Positions 51,726 to 63,859 of a DNA stretch of 64,000 nt are shown in pieces (position 1 is the stretch's first letter; every line of letters begins with the position of its first letter). The stretch is from Leptidea sinapis (lineage: Eukaryota; Arthropoda; Insecta; Lepidoptera; Pieridae): contig NC_066279.1 of the NCBI RefSeq assembly GCF_905404315.1, positions 8,072,501-8,136,500 of the forward strand, written 5' to 3'. The position numbers and the translations under genes were made by a program. Below the pieces are notes generated by a model, which was not told where the DNA came from, did no database searches, and worked only from the letters and a program-made list of their open reading frames with translations.

Positions 51726-51956
51726 GCCGGATCTATATTACGAAACAAGTTTCATGCAAGATGAAATTAATTTCATGATTCCTTACTTAATTACCATATA
51801 TTAGTACAGTTAGTTATATGACACTAGTTTTAGCGACATGAAACTATTTCAGTGTCGTGAAATCGATGCACGCACTCAGGTAAAAACTTGACGTTTACAC
51901 GCGAAATTGTCACGGAACTACTTTCATACCACTAGTTCCGTATTGTGAATTCAGCT
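51726..51956. mobile_element. MITE-like element with imperfect 25-bp ends
   Basis: Left GCCGGATCTATATTACGAAA(CAAGT). The right end read inward is GCTGAATTCACAATACGGAA(CTAGT). Inside are GTTTCATGCAAGATG and GACATGAAACTATTTCAGTG. About 230 bp, non-coding. Confidence 0.55.
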
Positions 51957-54479
51957 TAAAGGGTATATTATAGCATTTAGAATATACAGAAACTATACGA
52001 TTTTCGACGAAGGTAATTTGTAAAGGTAAAATGTTACCTAGAGACAATCTCGATCTCGTCAAGCATGATGTAAGATTGCTTTTATATCTCAATTTTTTTA
52101 AGCAAGTCGCATTAATACAAAATGGTGGTACAATACATGGGTAAAAATAATAATATAAAAAAGTATTTCTCGTTATTGCTGTAATATTATATATAATTAT
52201 GTTTCACAATTATTTTTATGGTTAAATATTTTGCTTAGATTAAAGAAGCATTGTTTAGCAAAATATTCGAAAAGAAGGCTTCTCTTTATTTTATTTTTTA
52301 TATAATTTGAATTACTGATAAAAAGTGAAAACATATTTAGTGGCTAGTTTAGTTCAGCACTTGTCTGGGGATAGGTATAAGATAATGTTAAACTCGCGTC
52401 AGGACACGTGACCTGATCGAAAACTCGTAAGACAGTCGTTGAAATATTGGATGAAAATTGTTAAATCTGAGAGATAAACATTTCAATGTAAAATAGTTCT
52501 AATAGTTCTGAAGTGTTTATATTTTTATAAAATATAAATTGACATTTCTGTGTACGACAGCGCAATAAATAAATATTGTATTTAACCACATAAAGCTAGT
52601 ATTTTTATACTGATAAATAAAGCAATTTGTTTATGAATTGATGATTGTACGAAGGTATATCGAAATATTTTCAACATTTATTTTTACGAAAATTAATATG
52701 ATAAAATGTTATATCATGGATGTAACTCATAAAAGCTTCGGTAATGTAACTGAAAGCAACACTTATAGCTGTTTCCGTAAAATTGAAAGCTTTTAACATT
52801 AATGTCAATATTCAATATAATAAATGTACGTGAACCAATATCGAAAGAGTTTTAACTTAATTTACTCGGACATATTATATTATATAATATAATGATACAT
52901 AATATATCTATATGGTATTTTATATACAATTATATGGTTCAAAACGTTTAAAAGGTAAAGATTTCTATAATGTAAATGACTTTCATAATAATGATCCTCC
53001 GAAAAATTGGGTTAAAACGAAATTACTCACGGATATTCTTCTTCAGTTCTCATTTTGAGAAAAACATGAAGTATTGGATATGTGTGTATTATTTGACTAA
53101 CGATGAATTTACAATATTTCTTAAAAAAAACAGGAAATAATATTTTTTTTAAGGTTTCGTTAAAATCCAGGAGCCAAATTAAATTAATAACTATCTATAG
53201 GGTAGTGGATAAATAACTATCCAAAATTTATGCCTTAGACTCGAGAAGAACCTGTGCTAGAAATTCAGAAGGGACTCTTTTATATGATAAAACTTCGTAA
53301 CAATAATATTTATTAAGTCAATAGCCTGATAGAATTCCTTCCATTCAATGCCTAATAAAGAATAATGTCTTTTATTTAAAAGTAGAAAATAACTTTTGAC
53401 TATAGAGATTTCTTTCTATTGTGCCCGTGGACTTAATATCCCATGAAAACGAACTCTTCAACGTTTTAAAACCGTGTCTTTTATTTTTTGTTTAACTATA
53501 ATTATTTATAAGATTCTATTGTGGAGAATCATTGTAGATAGGATTGTTTTCTAAAATATTCAAGGGATCCTCTCTATAGTAGTAATGTTGCAATTATAAA
53601 TTATCTTGAAGTTTAACAAGACTGTGAAGGTCGCAGGAATAAGATGTATTTTCGTTAAATAAATCTATCGGTATCATTCAATAATGTTTTCAATCTCCGG
53701 GGAGAAAGTCGAACACACTTTAAACCAATTGCAATAACACGAGTAATTTAATTTACTTTCAGATATAACTGTTTTCTCTATTTGTTTTACACTTCTCTGT
53801 TATAAGCAAGGTAATAAATTGAATGCTTGTCAATGTAAAGCAATTATTTAGTGCAATCATTTTCATGTTTGTATTTCGCGTTCACTATTTTCGCAGTTGC
53901 TTTGTTTCAGTTAAATTATTTATCAACATGTGATTATTACAACCTCGGTACGATATTCAATTTCATATTGCTTTAAATCAACAATATGAGACATGTAATT
54001 TTATTAAAAAAAATCATCTAACGATTAAATAATCTTAACAAAAAAGTCAAGATTTTAAATTTATAAAAAATTTCAACGGGGTTGTTTCAAATCATAATTA
54101 AAATACGTGTTTTTTTAACAGTTTCTAACTATTTAAACATCTCAAAAGTATTTTATATTTTTCCATTACAAAACAGTGTTTAGCTTGTGATTGACTAAAA
54201 CGTCGCTAAGCAACTATTATATTAAAATAAGTTGGTAATAGTTCATTCTACGCGATTCATTTAAATGACTTATAAATATGACTAAATATTTCGAGTCAAA
54301 AATATTATTATTGTTTGTTCTATGTTTTTATTAAAGACACCATGAAACTCGTATTTAAATTATACTTACCTATACAGCTATTTTTTTGTATTAATTCTAA
54401 TTAAGCTCAACTCTGAAGTGTTCAGCAACAAATAAAGAAGCGGAAAGAGATTATTGACAGCTGTCATCTAACTGTCATC
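51957..54479. other. Long AT-rich stretch, nothing supported
   Basis: Roughly 2.5 kb with no gene, no recognised repeat and no long open frame. Contains an ATATTATATTATATAATATA(ATGA) palindrome near 52874. Confidence 0.5.
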
Positions 54480-54705
54480 ATAAAATCTAAATCCGTCGCC
54501 CGTAGAACTAGCCTCTATTTTGAAGAATGAACGCACACTGACACAAAGTGTCATACAAATCGTGTAATAATCGTGTGTCGTCGAGTGTAAGACGTAGCTT
54601 GTCTCGCACACTAAAGTATTATTCTTGGCCTGTAACGGTTGTCTTACAGCAAGAGACTCTATCTAGATGTATTAATAATCTAAGGATAGATTATATTATG
54701 ATGAC
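54480..54705 (+). repeat. Interspersed repeat R, copy 2
   Basis: TTGAAGAATGAACGCACACT, GTAAGACGTAGCTTGTCTCG, GGCCTGTAACGGTTGTC and CTCTATCTAGATGTATTAAT match copy 1 (22838-23045) in the opposite orientation. Confidence 0.65.
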
Positions 54706-55407
54706 AGATAGAAATGACAGCTCACAAAAATTGCGTTCTGTTTCTTTAATTGTTCCTAAACACTTCTGCTTATGTTGTGCTTAACAACGTTTTGGTAATC
54801 TAAACACTGTTTCGTAATAGAAAAGATAAACTCCATTTTAGACGTCGATATTGTTAGGTCACTGACGTTGTTATAGTTAGGTGCAACAAAACACGAGTCT
54901 AAACTATGTTTAAATTATTTTCAAATCTTTCGTATAACCATAACATCACACAAACACCACAATAAATTGTCCTAGTTCTCAACAACATGTGCTTCAACAA
55001 ACAATCATGAAAGCCTCGTACAAGTTCTCGAATGCCTCCTTTGTCGTAAGGCCAGTAGCCATATCTTATATTTATATTACAATCATATTTCGTTTTGCTT
55101 CGTTTGCGTTTTCATATTGCGTTTTTTGTTTTCGTTTTCAACAACGGGCGCCATTTTTTGGTAATAATGTATTCGTAAGACATACTTTTATTGACCATAT
55201 ATTTGGAGTTTCGACTTCTATTAAGTAATTGCCCACTGAGACATACAATTGACTTTTGTATTTTACCGAGTCTTGTTTTTGGAATAGCAATTTTGTTTTT
55301 ATTTCTTGTATTCATAGTATGTATAACTTTAATTTGAATGTATTCCTTCTATTATATATTCAATGTCAGTCATTTCAAAGCGTCAGTTGTGTGTCAACTG
55401 TCAGCTG
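54706..55407. other. AT-rich sequence, nothing supported
   Basis: Overlapping short frames at 54989-55315 have no domain. Composition turns GC-rich at about 55390. Confidence 0.45.
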
Positions 55408-55848
55408 TCAGCGCGCGCGGTGACTGTCCATCAGCTTGCCCGGCTCAATGTCAATATGTAACATCTCCGAGGTGGACAGCACTTTGGTGGAACTCCTGTC
55501 TATCTGCCGGATCAGAAAGTACGGCTCATCGACGTGCTCATTCGGTCCTTCGTCATCCATTGCCCCTCTAAGCGCTTGACCGTCACAAGATTTGGACAGC
55601 ATCTGCGATGTATCTTCAGGTCTGCATGATCGTCGCGGAAATATGCCGTATTTGAGATGAGGCGCGTACGGGTCTCGCCCACGAGTCAACGCCCGCGGTC
55701 TCAACCAAGTGTCCGACTGATTGGTATGGTCACAGGGCGCGATGACTGAAGCTGTCATGGCCACCCTCTTGCTATTTCGTATGTTAGTCCGCGACCAAAG
55801 AGGAGGGCGATTCCGCATTTTTAGACGTTTACTCTTTCCTATTTCCAT
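55408..55848 (-). CDS. Unrecognised open frame of about 146 codons
   Basis: A clean minus frame from ATG near 55846 to TGA at 55408 in a sharply bounded GC-rich block. It opens basic (MEIGKSKRLKMRNRPPLWSR) and turns acidic (MDDEGPNEHVDEPYFLIRQI, DRSSTKVLSTSEMLHIDIEP). No signal peptide, membrane span or known motif. No obvious splice donor precedes the stop, so it could be a single-exon gene, a terminal exon, a retrocopy or an ORF of an unrecognised element. It is not the missing F-BAR start by my comparison. Confidence 0.35.
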   Translation of the reverse strand: MEIGKSKRLKMRNRPPLWSRTNIRNSKRVAMTASVIAPCDHTNQSDTWLRPRALTRGRDPYAPHLKYGIFPRRSCRPEDTSQMLSKSCDGQALRGAMDDEGPNEHVDEPYFLIRQIDRSSTKVLSTSEMLHIDIEPGKLMDSHRAR

Positions 55849-56389
55849 TTTTTCGTATTATTTTACTATTAATTAAAAAAAATATATATAAACTATCAAT
55901 ATATTATTATAAATGAATGGGCATGCTATTGTAGGATTACCAATGTGTTTATAATCGTTAATGAAATGCTCGCTTAATACCTTTATTTATTTATGGTGTG
56001 TGTGGATTGATATATCTACTGTACTCAATAACTCTTGTGTTTTGATTTTGTAATTTATATATACATCTTTTTTATTTACTCGTGTAAGGCTTTGAGTATT
56101 TCACTTTAAGAGTATTTTTGTTGCATCAACTGTAATTTGCAGTTTGTAATAAATTGTGAGTTGCATAAATTGTAATTGAAATTATTTGTAAATCGATGAA
56201 GCTGTTGTTCATAGTAACAATGAGTTTCTTGCGTCTTTATCTCATTAAATCTCTACCTTTTCCGAAGCGGTGGTAAATATAAAAAGAAAATAAAACTTTT
56301 GACATTCAAGTGTCATTGCTTTGACCTACATGAATAAAGTATTAAGATTTTGATTTCATTAGATTTAAAGTAATTTTTAAGGGATTCCC
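55849..56389. other. AT-rich sequence, nothing supported
   Basis: No recognised feature. Confidence 0.5.
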
Positions 56390-56963
56390 TATAATTCCAA
56401 TTATAAGTAACCTAGGTCCTAAAGAAACATTAAGAGAAAAATTTAAAGAAATAAATATTTTGACTGTTGCTTCTCAATACATTTTTGATAATGTTCCGCA
56501 TGTTCACAAGCACATTGAGGAATTTTCTAGAAACTGTGACATTCATTATGTTAACACGAGGAACAAACATAAACTAGTTATGCCTACTACTCGGTTGGGT
56601 CGAGTTAGTAAGCCTTTTGTTGGGCGATGTATATGCTTCTACAATATGATCCCAGGAAATGAACAAAACAAATGTGTTACGAAATGTAAAAGACTTGTTA
56701 AAAAACGTTTGTGTGGGAAAGGTTACTATAGCATAAACGATTTTCTTAATGACACCACGGACTGCGAATAAAGCGAACACCCTCAGGCTCTTTAATTATA
56801 AATGTTTATTGTACGATATCACATTGTAATCCATATTTTACATTTAAAAAAAAAGGCCGCTGAATTTCTTGCGCCATTCTTTTGTATGGGTGGTAGTTTT
56901 CGACGTTGAATAAGGGATTTTAAACCCTATTTTGAATAAAAATATTTGAATTTGAATTTCTCT
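56390..56963 (+). mobile_element. LINE (family B), 5'-truncated copy
   Basis: Reads LREKFKEINILTVASQYIFD, then HYVNTRNKHKLVMPTTRLGR, VGRCICFYNMIPGNEQNKCV, LVKKRLCGKGYYSINDFLND and a stop at 56771. The 3' end CCTATTTTGAATAAAAATAT(TTGAATTTGAATTT) is the same as in 5064-5652. 5' truncated at about CTAGGTCCTAAAGAAAC. Confidence 0.85.
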
Positions 56964-57424
56964 GAGTGGCTCTGAGTAATCTCCCCTTTATGCAAAACTT
57001 ATATATATCAACTGCTGTGTCCCATAGCAAAACTCAATTTTTAAATTCTTTTGATGGCAATAGTAGTAGGATTTAATTTTTTTGAGATCCGAATCAAGAG
57101 CACATCCTTGAAGTTCTTCATCTAATACGATTCCAAAACAGGAAGAAGAGTCTACAAGTTTCCTATTTAATATTATACTCCTTAATATATTTTTTTACAT
57201 TTGGTACGTACACTTCAAGACAATTTGTTTTGGTCCCGCTAGTGGTATTTTATTCACTCTCAGCCATTTAGATATGTATTCCAAGTACAGGTTTATTTGA
57301 TCTCAATTCTGCGATAATAGATTGGGCACTGGAATATTATTTTAAAGGTTTTCAATATATCTATATTTAAATTAACTGCTCCATTGAGTGTGGCTGGATA
57401 TCCAAATCTTGACTATGATGAAAA
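56964..57424. other. AT-rich sequence, nothing supported
   Basis: No recognised feature. Confidence 0.5.
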
Positions 57425-57565
57425 GAAAAATTGCCGATTAGGTTATGGGTACCACAACGGCGCCTATTTCTGCCGTGAAGCAGTAATTTGTAAGCATTAG
57501 TGTGTTTCGGTTTGAAGGGCGCCGTAGCTAGTGAAATTATTGGGCAGATGAGACTTGACTGTCAA
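57425..57565 (+). mobile_element. SINE-like repeat, family A, central fragment
   Basis: Holds TTATGGGTACCACAACGGCG, TTTCTGCCGTGAAGCAGTAA, GGGCGCCGTAGCTAGTGAAA and GGGCAGATGAGACTTGAC. Both ends are missing. Confidence 0.8.
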
Positions 57566-58184
57566 AATATGTCGCAGTCCTGAGAAGTCATTTACTAACT
57601 TGACTTTTTTACAAATATAAGTGATTCCATTTTCCATCCTGCATATAGATAAACAAAACATAGCAGAATTAATATCAAAGATAACATTCTTAATAAGTTC
57701 ACATACATTATAAAATGCATTAGATAAAACTTTATATCAGTTACAGTTGTTGGTCATTTTTATACAAATTATTCATTTTATGTAATATACATTGTGACTC
57801 GCTTTAAAAATGACAAAGAAATTACGGGGCCCAGATTATTCAACTTAACACTCGAACAAACAGAGAACGAGACGTAATATTCAAGATGGCAGATATTTTC
57901 CTTTATTGAACATTCATGAATGTTTATTCCTTTGAAAGATTTTAAATTACTTAACGTTGGAGATATTAAGTGGAGCTTTAATAAATTGTCTTGAATGTCT
58001 AAATAATAACGAGCTATCAACTTTGATATAAGTTCTTCATTTTATAGTCTATATATGTTATAATATAAATAAACAGATATGTGCTTGTGTCATTAATGTT
58101 ACGGCTTCTTATTAATTGTATGGTACTTTATTAAATGTTAAGTAGGTATGTATTTAAATTTGACTTTCTGTTTCTTACTTGAGC
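57566..58184. other. AT-rich sequence, nothing supported
   Basis: An 80-codon minus frame (57778-58020) shows no domain. Confidence 0.45.
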
Positions 58185-58495
58185 AGTACGTTCAACTGGA
58201 GCTCAGATGGTAATTCATAAGCCCTGCCCATTATAAAACAGTGCCTCTCAGGATTCTTAAAAAAACCCTTAATATTCTGAGCGGCACTACATTTCAGCTC
58301 ATCATCTTGAGACATAAGAGTCTCATTTGCACAGTAATTTCACTAGCTACGGTGCCTTTCCGACCGAAAACCGATGTTGCTTACATATTACTGCTTCACG
58401 GCAGAAAAAGGCGCCGTTGTGGTACCCATAGGGCCATAATCTAGCCGGCATCATTGCATCCTGTGCAATGGAGCCCCTCCCATAATAGTACCCCA
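58185..58495 (-). mobile_element. SINE-like repeat, family A, longest copy
   Basis: The plus strand runs GCAGTACGTTCAACTGGAGC (tail), GATTCTTAAAAAAACCC, GAGCGGCACTACATTTC, CATCTTGAGACATAAGAG, ACATATTACTGCTTCACGGC, GCGCCGTTGTGGTACCCATA and CTGTGCAATGGAGCCCCTCC (head). It is the copy to use for judging full length, about 300 bp. Confidence 0.85.
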
Positions 58496-58984
58496 CTGGT
58501 AGACTGGTAACAGGACCGTCAGTAGTGAGTTTAAATTTTGTAATGATATAAGCCCTAGAAAAAATAAAAAAAATCCCATTAATGTGTCTATGTACGCAAC
58601 GCGCAAAAGCAGGAAATCCGTCATTTTGAATTATTGGATATCCTTTCCTTTTTTATAAGGCTTGACACCATGTCTCATCTACTCGTATAAAGTTTTCGGA
58701 ACAAATGTTGAACATTTTTGAATTAATAATTTAGTACAATACGGTAAGTTGGAAATTCCATTAAAAAATATTACATTACACTTATATGATTGTGATTTAT
58801 AAACTCACACCAATAAATTCACGATTCACATTATTTCGAGATTGAAGGGTCATTCGACTGCTAATAGCATTATTTATTGGAAAAGTCTGATTCGTACAAA
58901 TATACTTCAACCTTATAGCTGTAAATTACGTTCATAATGTATTCATCGAATAAAATTGATTTTTCTTTTTCAATACTAAAAATA
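58496..58984. other. AT-rich sequence, nothing supported
   Basis: No recognised feature. Confidence 0.5.
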
Positions 58985-59350
58985 AGAATTTTTTTTAGCA
59001 TTAAGTTCTCACCAACTAAATCTTCGGTCTGTCCATAATGTCATTCTTTGTACTCCTTGTTCATAAATCTTTCTTCTTTAACAATTCATTTACTGTGTAA
59101 GCTGTTAACCTATGGAATTCTCTTCCCACTGAAATAAACATGCAATTGCCATTGCATTCGTGCAAATGCATTCGTTCTTCTCTTGGTATTATTTACTGTA
59201 TGTTTAAATTGTATGTATATCGATAGCACCATCTACTGTTATCTTATTAACTAAAAATATTTCAGTTTAGCCAGTATAGGTTGCCTGGAAGAAATCGCTT
59301 TTAAGCGATAAGGCCACCTATTGCTTGTTATGTTTTCCTGATTTAAGATA
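58985..59350 (+). mobile_element. LINE 3' fragment (RT end and GGTTGCCTGGAAGA tail region)
   Basis: A broken frame holds a PMEFSSH-type remnant of the xLWNxLPxEI motif (GTTAACCTATGGAATTCTCT). The untranslated part GGTTGCCTGGAAGAAATCGC, TTTTAAGCGATAAGGCCACC is one I recall as very common in lepidopteran LINE 3' ends. Heavily decayed. Confidence 0.6.
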
Positions 59351-60510
59351 TAGGTTTTTTATGTTATTTCATTATAGAATTTTCAGCAGGGATTTATAAA
59401 TACCCAATGTCACTCAGGGTAAAGCTGTCTTGTTGTGAAAGATTTTTGAAATCGCTTTAGCAGTTTTTAAAATCAGCACTGAATAAAAATTAATGGGTAT
59501 TAAATAAATAAAAAAACCTTAAGTTAAAATTACTAAGTTGTCAATAAATATTTATTTTCAATGTTATTTTTTTATTTATATAATATGATCACTAAATAAA
59601 GCTTCCTCGATTATCTTCAGAGTCTCACTAGTCATTTTGTAAATTATTTTATGATTTATTTCTTAAGTTTATATGATAAATATCGAGCACAGATTACTTT
59701 TTTTATTGAGACTGGGATGGTGTTAGTTTTGTTTTTTTTTTGTTTATTTTTTTATGGTGCTTTACATCCCATGATTAGATTTTTTGCACACGTCATCAGG
59801 GGAAAGGATAGAGTTAATTTTATTCCAACATTTAAAAAAAAACCGACCTGTGAAAAGATTTTAATGTCGACTAATTCGCGGATAGAAGTTTGTTCAATAT
59901 AAAATTCAAATTGATGTAGATCCACGTTTTATAAAATGAAAACATGTCAGTCTCGCGAATTATATGAAGCTTATTAAAACTTCTTAATAGGATTTTTGGT
60001 AAGTTAGATATTATTGGGAAACTTTAATTTAATGTTGTGTATCACTCAATCGATGCTACTTATCTAATATAAAAATATTCTTTGCTACTCTGATGAAACT
60101 GCCAATTTCTTGCTTACACTTGCTGGTAGCACTCGAAGTCAAAAAACAATTATCGACATTTTAATACGAAATAAGGTATGCCTGTAGTTATTTATTTATT
60201 TTATTCAGAAACAAACATTCATTATAAGTATATTAGCTTAAAACACTTATTAAAATATAGACCTACAGTTTCCTAGATTTTTAAAAACTACATCATCAAT
60301 TATTATATATTACAAAAACTCTTAATTATGGACATAAGTTTTGAAGAGTTACATACTATCTACATTATCAATCTACAATTTCTTAATTTTTTTAATCTAC
60401 TTTATTGTTTTATTTAAAGCAAACAATATTTACATAAGTTTTGAACACACCTACATTATGGACCTTCAGTTTCCTACGGCGACCTACAGTTATTAATGGA
60501 GGTCATTAAC
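59351..60510. other. AT-rich sequence, nothing supported
   Basis: An 83-codon plus frame (59651-59902) is low-complexity (phenylalanine-rich) and has no domain. No repeat recognised. Confidence 0.45.
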
Positions 60511-60513
60511 TAA

Positions 60514-61218
60514 GGCTGGGCGCAAACGTTCGGAAACCAGATTAGGTTTCCTGATCAGGAAATCAGATTCGGAAACCTGAATGCTCTAATTACATACAAA
60601 ATATTCAACAAGGCGCACATTATTCTTTTTGTTTCCGAACGGAAAAAAAACCTAACGTTCGGTTCGGTGCGTTCGGTTCGTAAGAACGGAAAAAACTCAA
60701 TGACGTCATCCCGAACGCAGCGCTCGCGTACATTTCGGCTCAACCGCCGCACACGCACGGAAATTTTAATTCAGATTCGCGCGAGCTTTGTAGCGAGTGG
60801 CGTCTGTAGACTCGTCGTAGGTAACAAATTTAATTTTCTCTCGTATGCCATTATGAAGCTCATCAAATTATTTCACTGACATCCTGTAATATTTGAAGAA
60901 TTCATCTGGGTGTTCTCTTAATCTTGCTCTTTTGAGATAAAATTGACTATCTGTTAATCTCCGAGTATTCAACGGGCGTACCCAGTAACGACAATTCCCC
61001 TTCTTCTTGTTTACCGCCAGTAAAAGTGCAATAGTAATCAATTCGTCTTCGTCGTCCATGATAATACTTGCGTGTGCTTTCACAAGCGTCTCTTTTCGTA
61101 CTGGTCGTTAAAAAAAACCGAACAAAAAAACCGGACGTTTGCGCTAGTCTCACGGAATTCCGAATCCGAATTCCTGATCAGGAAACCTAATCCGGTTTCC
61201 GAACGTTTGCGCCCAGCC
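60514..61218. mobile_element. Defective PIF/Harbinger element
   Basis: Terminal inverted repeats of about 60 bp start GGCTGGGCGCAAACGTTCGG on both sides and continue AGGTTTCCTGATCAGGAA. Flanking TAA at 60511-60513 and 61219-61221 is the 3-bp TWA duplication typical of PIF/Harbinger. Inside lies the start of a Harbinger nuclease (60871-61083, minus) and a GC-rich segment with GTGCGTTCGGTTCGTAAG. 705 bp, so most of the autonomous element is deleted. Confidence 0.85.
60871..61083 (-). pseudogene. Harbinger nuclease (HARBI1-like), N-terminal remnant
   Basis: The frame reads MDDEDELITIALLLAVNKKK, then RYWVRPLNTRRLTDSQFYL and HPDEFFKYYRMSVK before a stop. The sequence (R/C)RxWVxPxNxxRxxxGxxxxLxxELRxxxxxFxxYxRMS is how PIF/Harbinger nucleases and HARBI1 begin. 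The catalytic DDE part is missing. ATG at about 61059 is the more likely native start. Confidence 0.75.
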
Positions 61219-61934
61219 TAAGAGTCAGGTGGCTTTGCACTACATTAGTTTTATACCATTTTAACAATGATTTTCTATACATATAGAAGGACATATCATT
61301 CGCAGTCTGGTAGCGGAACGGTAAAAGTATGCATAAAGACAATGTAAGCACACTTTTCTCGTGTGTCAACTGTCCCTGTCCGAATCAAACCCCTACTGAT
61401 TAGATGTTTTACATTGCTGCTTATTGACCATGAATATTTTAAGCAATTGGAGTAAATGCGGCAATGTATAGATAAACAGCATTTAGTCAATGTAATTTGT
61501 GGCATGTCAGCATTTCAGCTTTGTTTTATACAGCGTGATTTGTCTATATGTATAGAACGATTTAAACGATTTAATGAATACTGGCATACCTTTTTTGCTA
61601 TAATTTGCCAAAAAAGGACTTATTAAAATATACTAAGCTATGGTGAAGCCTGGCCGGGTAAAGTTGTTCTATTATAAGACAAAATTATTTCGAATAAATC
61701 AACGAAAAAATATTTGGTTTCATGATTATGCATTTTCAGCACTTTTGCTGTATTATTTTTGAATATTGAGTCATATATCACCTTTTAATTCTACAGAATA
61801 TATAGTTATGGAAACAACATTCCCCATCATCAATGTCTACATACATTTTAGAATCGATCTCAAAAGTCCTAAAAAATTTACATCATATGCTTAGATTTGA
61901 AAGAACGACATCTCAAGTCAATTTCCTCATATAC
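61219..61934. other. AT-rich sequence, nothing supported
   Basis: No recognised feature. Confidence 0.5.
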
Positions 61935-62155
61935 AAACATTGTGGTTTAGCAGGTTATCAACTGTATAGTAAATCTGAACTGTAGAACCTGAGAGTTGAA
62001 CAAATACATATCAAGATTTATGAACTTTACGTCACTCGAACGGTTGGCTGGGTGGAAGAGCGCTCGCACGGAACGCGAGAGGTCGCGAATTCGAGTCCCG
62101 CATCGTTCATAAATTTTGTTTTCAAATTAATTTGTGTTAGCATATGCTTACTAAT
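61935..62155 (+). mobile_element. tRNA-cloverleaf repeat (family T), most complete copy
   Basis: The core 62038-62108 folds as a cloverleaf: GAACGGT with ATCGTTC, A-box TGGCTGGGTGG, anticodon stem CTCGC/GCGAG around ACGGAAC, T-arm GCGAA-TTCGAGT-CCCGC (one mismatched pair). The 5' body (GGTTATCAACTGTATAGTAA...TTTACGTCACTC) and the 3' flank (CATAAATTTTGTTTTCAAAT...AATTTGTG) are shared with the other copies, giving a unit of about 200 bp. Confidence 0.75.
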
Positions 62156-63204
62156 ATTGTTGATATCACATGATTGGAACAATAAATCTCTTATGAAAGC
62201 CTTTTTAATAGAAGAAAGTATAATTTTTATAACGACGGAACACTAAAATTATTAACCATCGCAACAATTCAATCAATTAAATCAAATCAAGTTACTTAAC
62301 TCTCACATGAATAAGATTATCTAGTATGTCTGCATATATTTTAAACATGACCTGTAAGGATGTATTGTTAAGCTTGTATATTCTTTCGTGGCCTGATATC
62401 GGAGGCTCTTAAGGATTAGCTCTTATACCCACCGTAAAGCTCTGAGAAAATTTGCGTTCACCCGTCTCTAAGCCACTTTAATTTTCTGAGCAAAAATAGC
62501 GATTGTTTTTAGAAAAATAAAGACGAAAATATACAAAATAATAGCAATTGCTTTTTAGTGGATCATCAAAAATAAGTAATAAAAATAATAATAATAATAA
62601 TATAATAACACACTCGTATTTTAATAAGAATTCTATTTGTACTACAATACTGTCTCCCCCCCCATGTAAGTGGATTAAGATGGAATATACGCACAGACAC
62701 ACAGTCAAAACTATAATTATTATATATTATAATGTCAATGTAATCTGATGAAAATAAAATAATAATTAACTGTAATTACTTTTCAAATTATTCATGTGTA
62801 CGCCTGTATTAATAGTAAAATCTGTATTAAAAGATTGGAGGTGATATTTAAAAATCGATGATAGGTGAAAATTAACAAAAATTTTAATTTTATTTCTTGC
62901 TAATAGAAAAATAAAATAATTTTATCAAACTAATGTATTGTCATCAGTCATCGATAAATCTACGAAGTTTGAACAAAATCTGGCCGTTTAAAGTGGGTTA
63001 AAAATGCGCCCAAATGAGTCGGTTACAAACAAACATATCACATTACAGCTTTCCTAAACCTATCTTCCATCTACAGACTTGCATCATTTTAGTTTTTATA
63101 TGTAGGTATACACCTATATATAAAACAGCAAACGTTTCGTTTGCAATACACATTTCACAGCAGTGAAAATCAATTCTCCGAACAGAACATAGTTATGTAG
63201 TAAC
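62156..63204. other. AT-rich sequence with an (AAT)n tract
   Basis: AATAATAATAATAATAAT-type microsatellite at about 62580-62605. No gene or TE recognised. Confidence 0.5.
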
Positions 63205-63390
63205 GAGGAGCGACTTGACCGCGGGCTGAGAAACTAATCACTCCTGTAGACCACCAAGGCCCACGTCCCTTACATGAACCAACTAAATTGCCTCCTCGCA
63301 AGTAGAATTCCCTTTGAGGAAATTACGATATCAATCATTATTATCTGATTTGTGTTAATTGAGTTATGCCATTAGGAGAATCTAATATTT
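63205..63390 (-). repeat. Interspersed repeat S, copy 2
   Basis: On the minus strand AGGCAATTTAGTTGGTTCAT, GTAAGGGACGTGGGCCTTGG and GAGTGATTAGTTTCTCAGCC match copy 1 (47215-47415) in opposite orientation, 16 kb away. Confidence 0.65.
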
Positions 63391-63800
63391 ATAAAATAAT
63401 ATATCTGAATACAAGTATTAAAGATATAAAACACAAATATTAAACTAAACCATAGATTATGGCGTTAACGTGTATTGCTTTCATAGATAATCTGGATTTA
63501 AATCTAGAGTTAGGTATATATAATGTCTTATAATTATTAGAGGCATCGAAGTAAATTTGATAAAAGTAATCTTTATTTTTACCAAAATTTATGTACGATA
63601 CGAGATTTTGGAGATAACGCCTCCAACGCTCCGAACGCACCGGATACCGTTTAAGAATCTTGATATATTTTGTTCAAACTTCCCGTTTTGGATTCATCTG
63701 AAGCATCCGTGGCCAAATTAATATATTTTGTGTGATGGGTGTGTTCTTATTCTTTTTTGATGCAATAATGCAGTAATGAGCCAAAAGTATGCTTCTTAAA
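63391..63800. other. AT-rich sequence, nothing supported
   Basis: No recognised feature before the frame that opens at about 63800. Confidence 0.5.
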
Positions 63801-63859
63801 TTATTCGGAGCATTCGGAGGTCCTTCATCGATCATCATGTGAGTACATTTTGTGCACCC

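Noticed and set aside
54989..55315. Overlapping frames with KTRLGKIQKSIVCLSGQLLN on the minus strand
   Set aside because: The short string RNKNKIAIPKTRLGKIQKS recalls LINE family B (TRNKHKLVMPTTRLG), so it may be a very decayed copy, but it is too short and broken to annotate.
59651..59902. An 83-codon plus frame with a hydrophobic stretch
   Set aside because: Low-complexity T-run translation (LFFFCLFFYG) with no supporting context.
60950..61153. Separate minus-strand gene of 68 codons
   Set aside because: It is the shifted frame of the Harbinger nuclease start.
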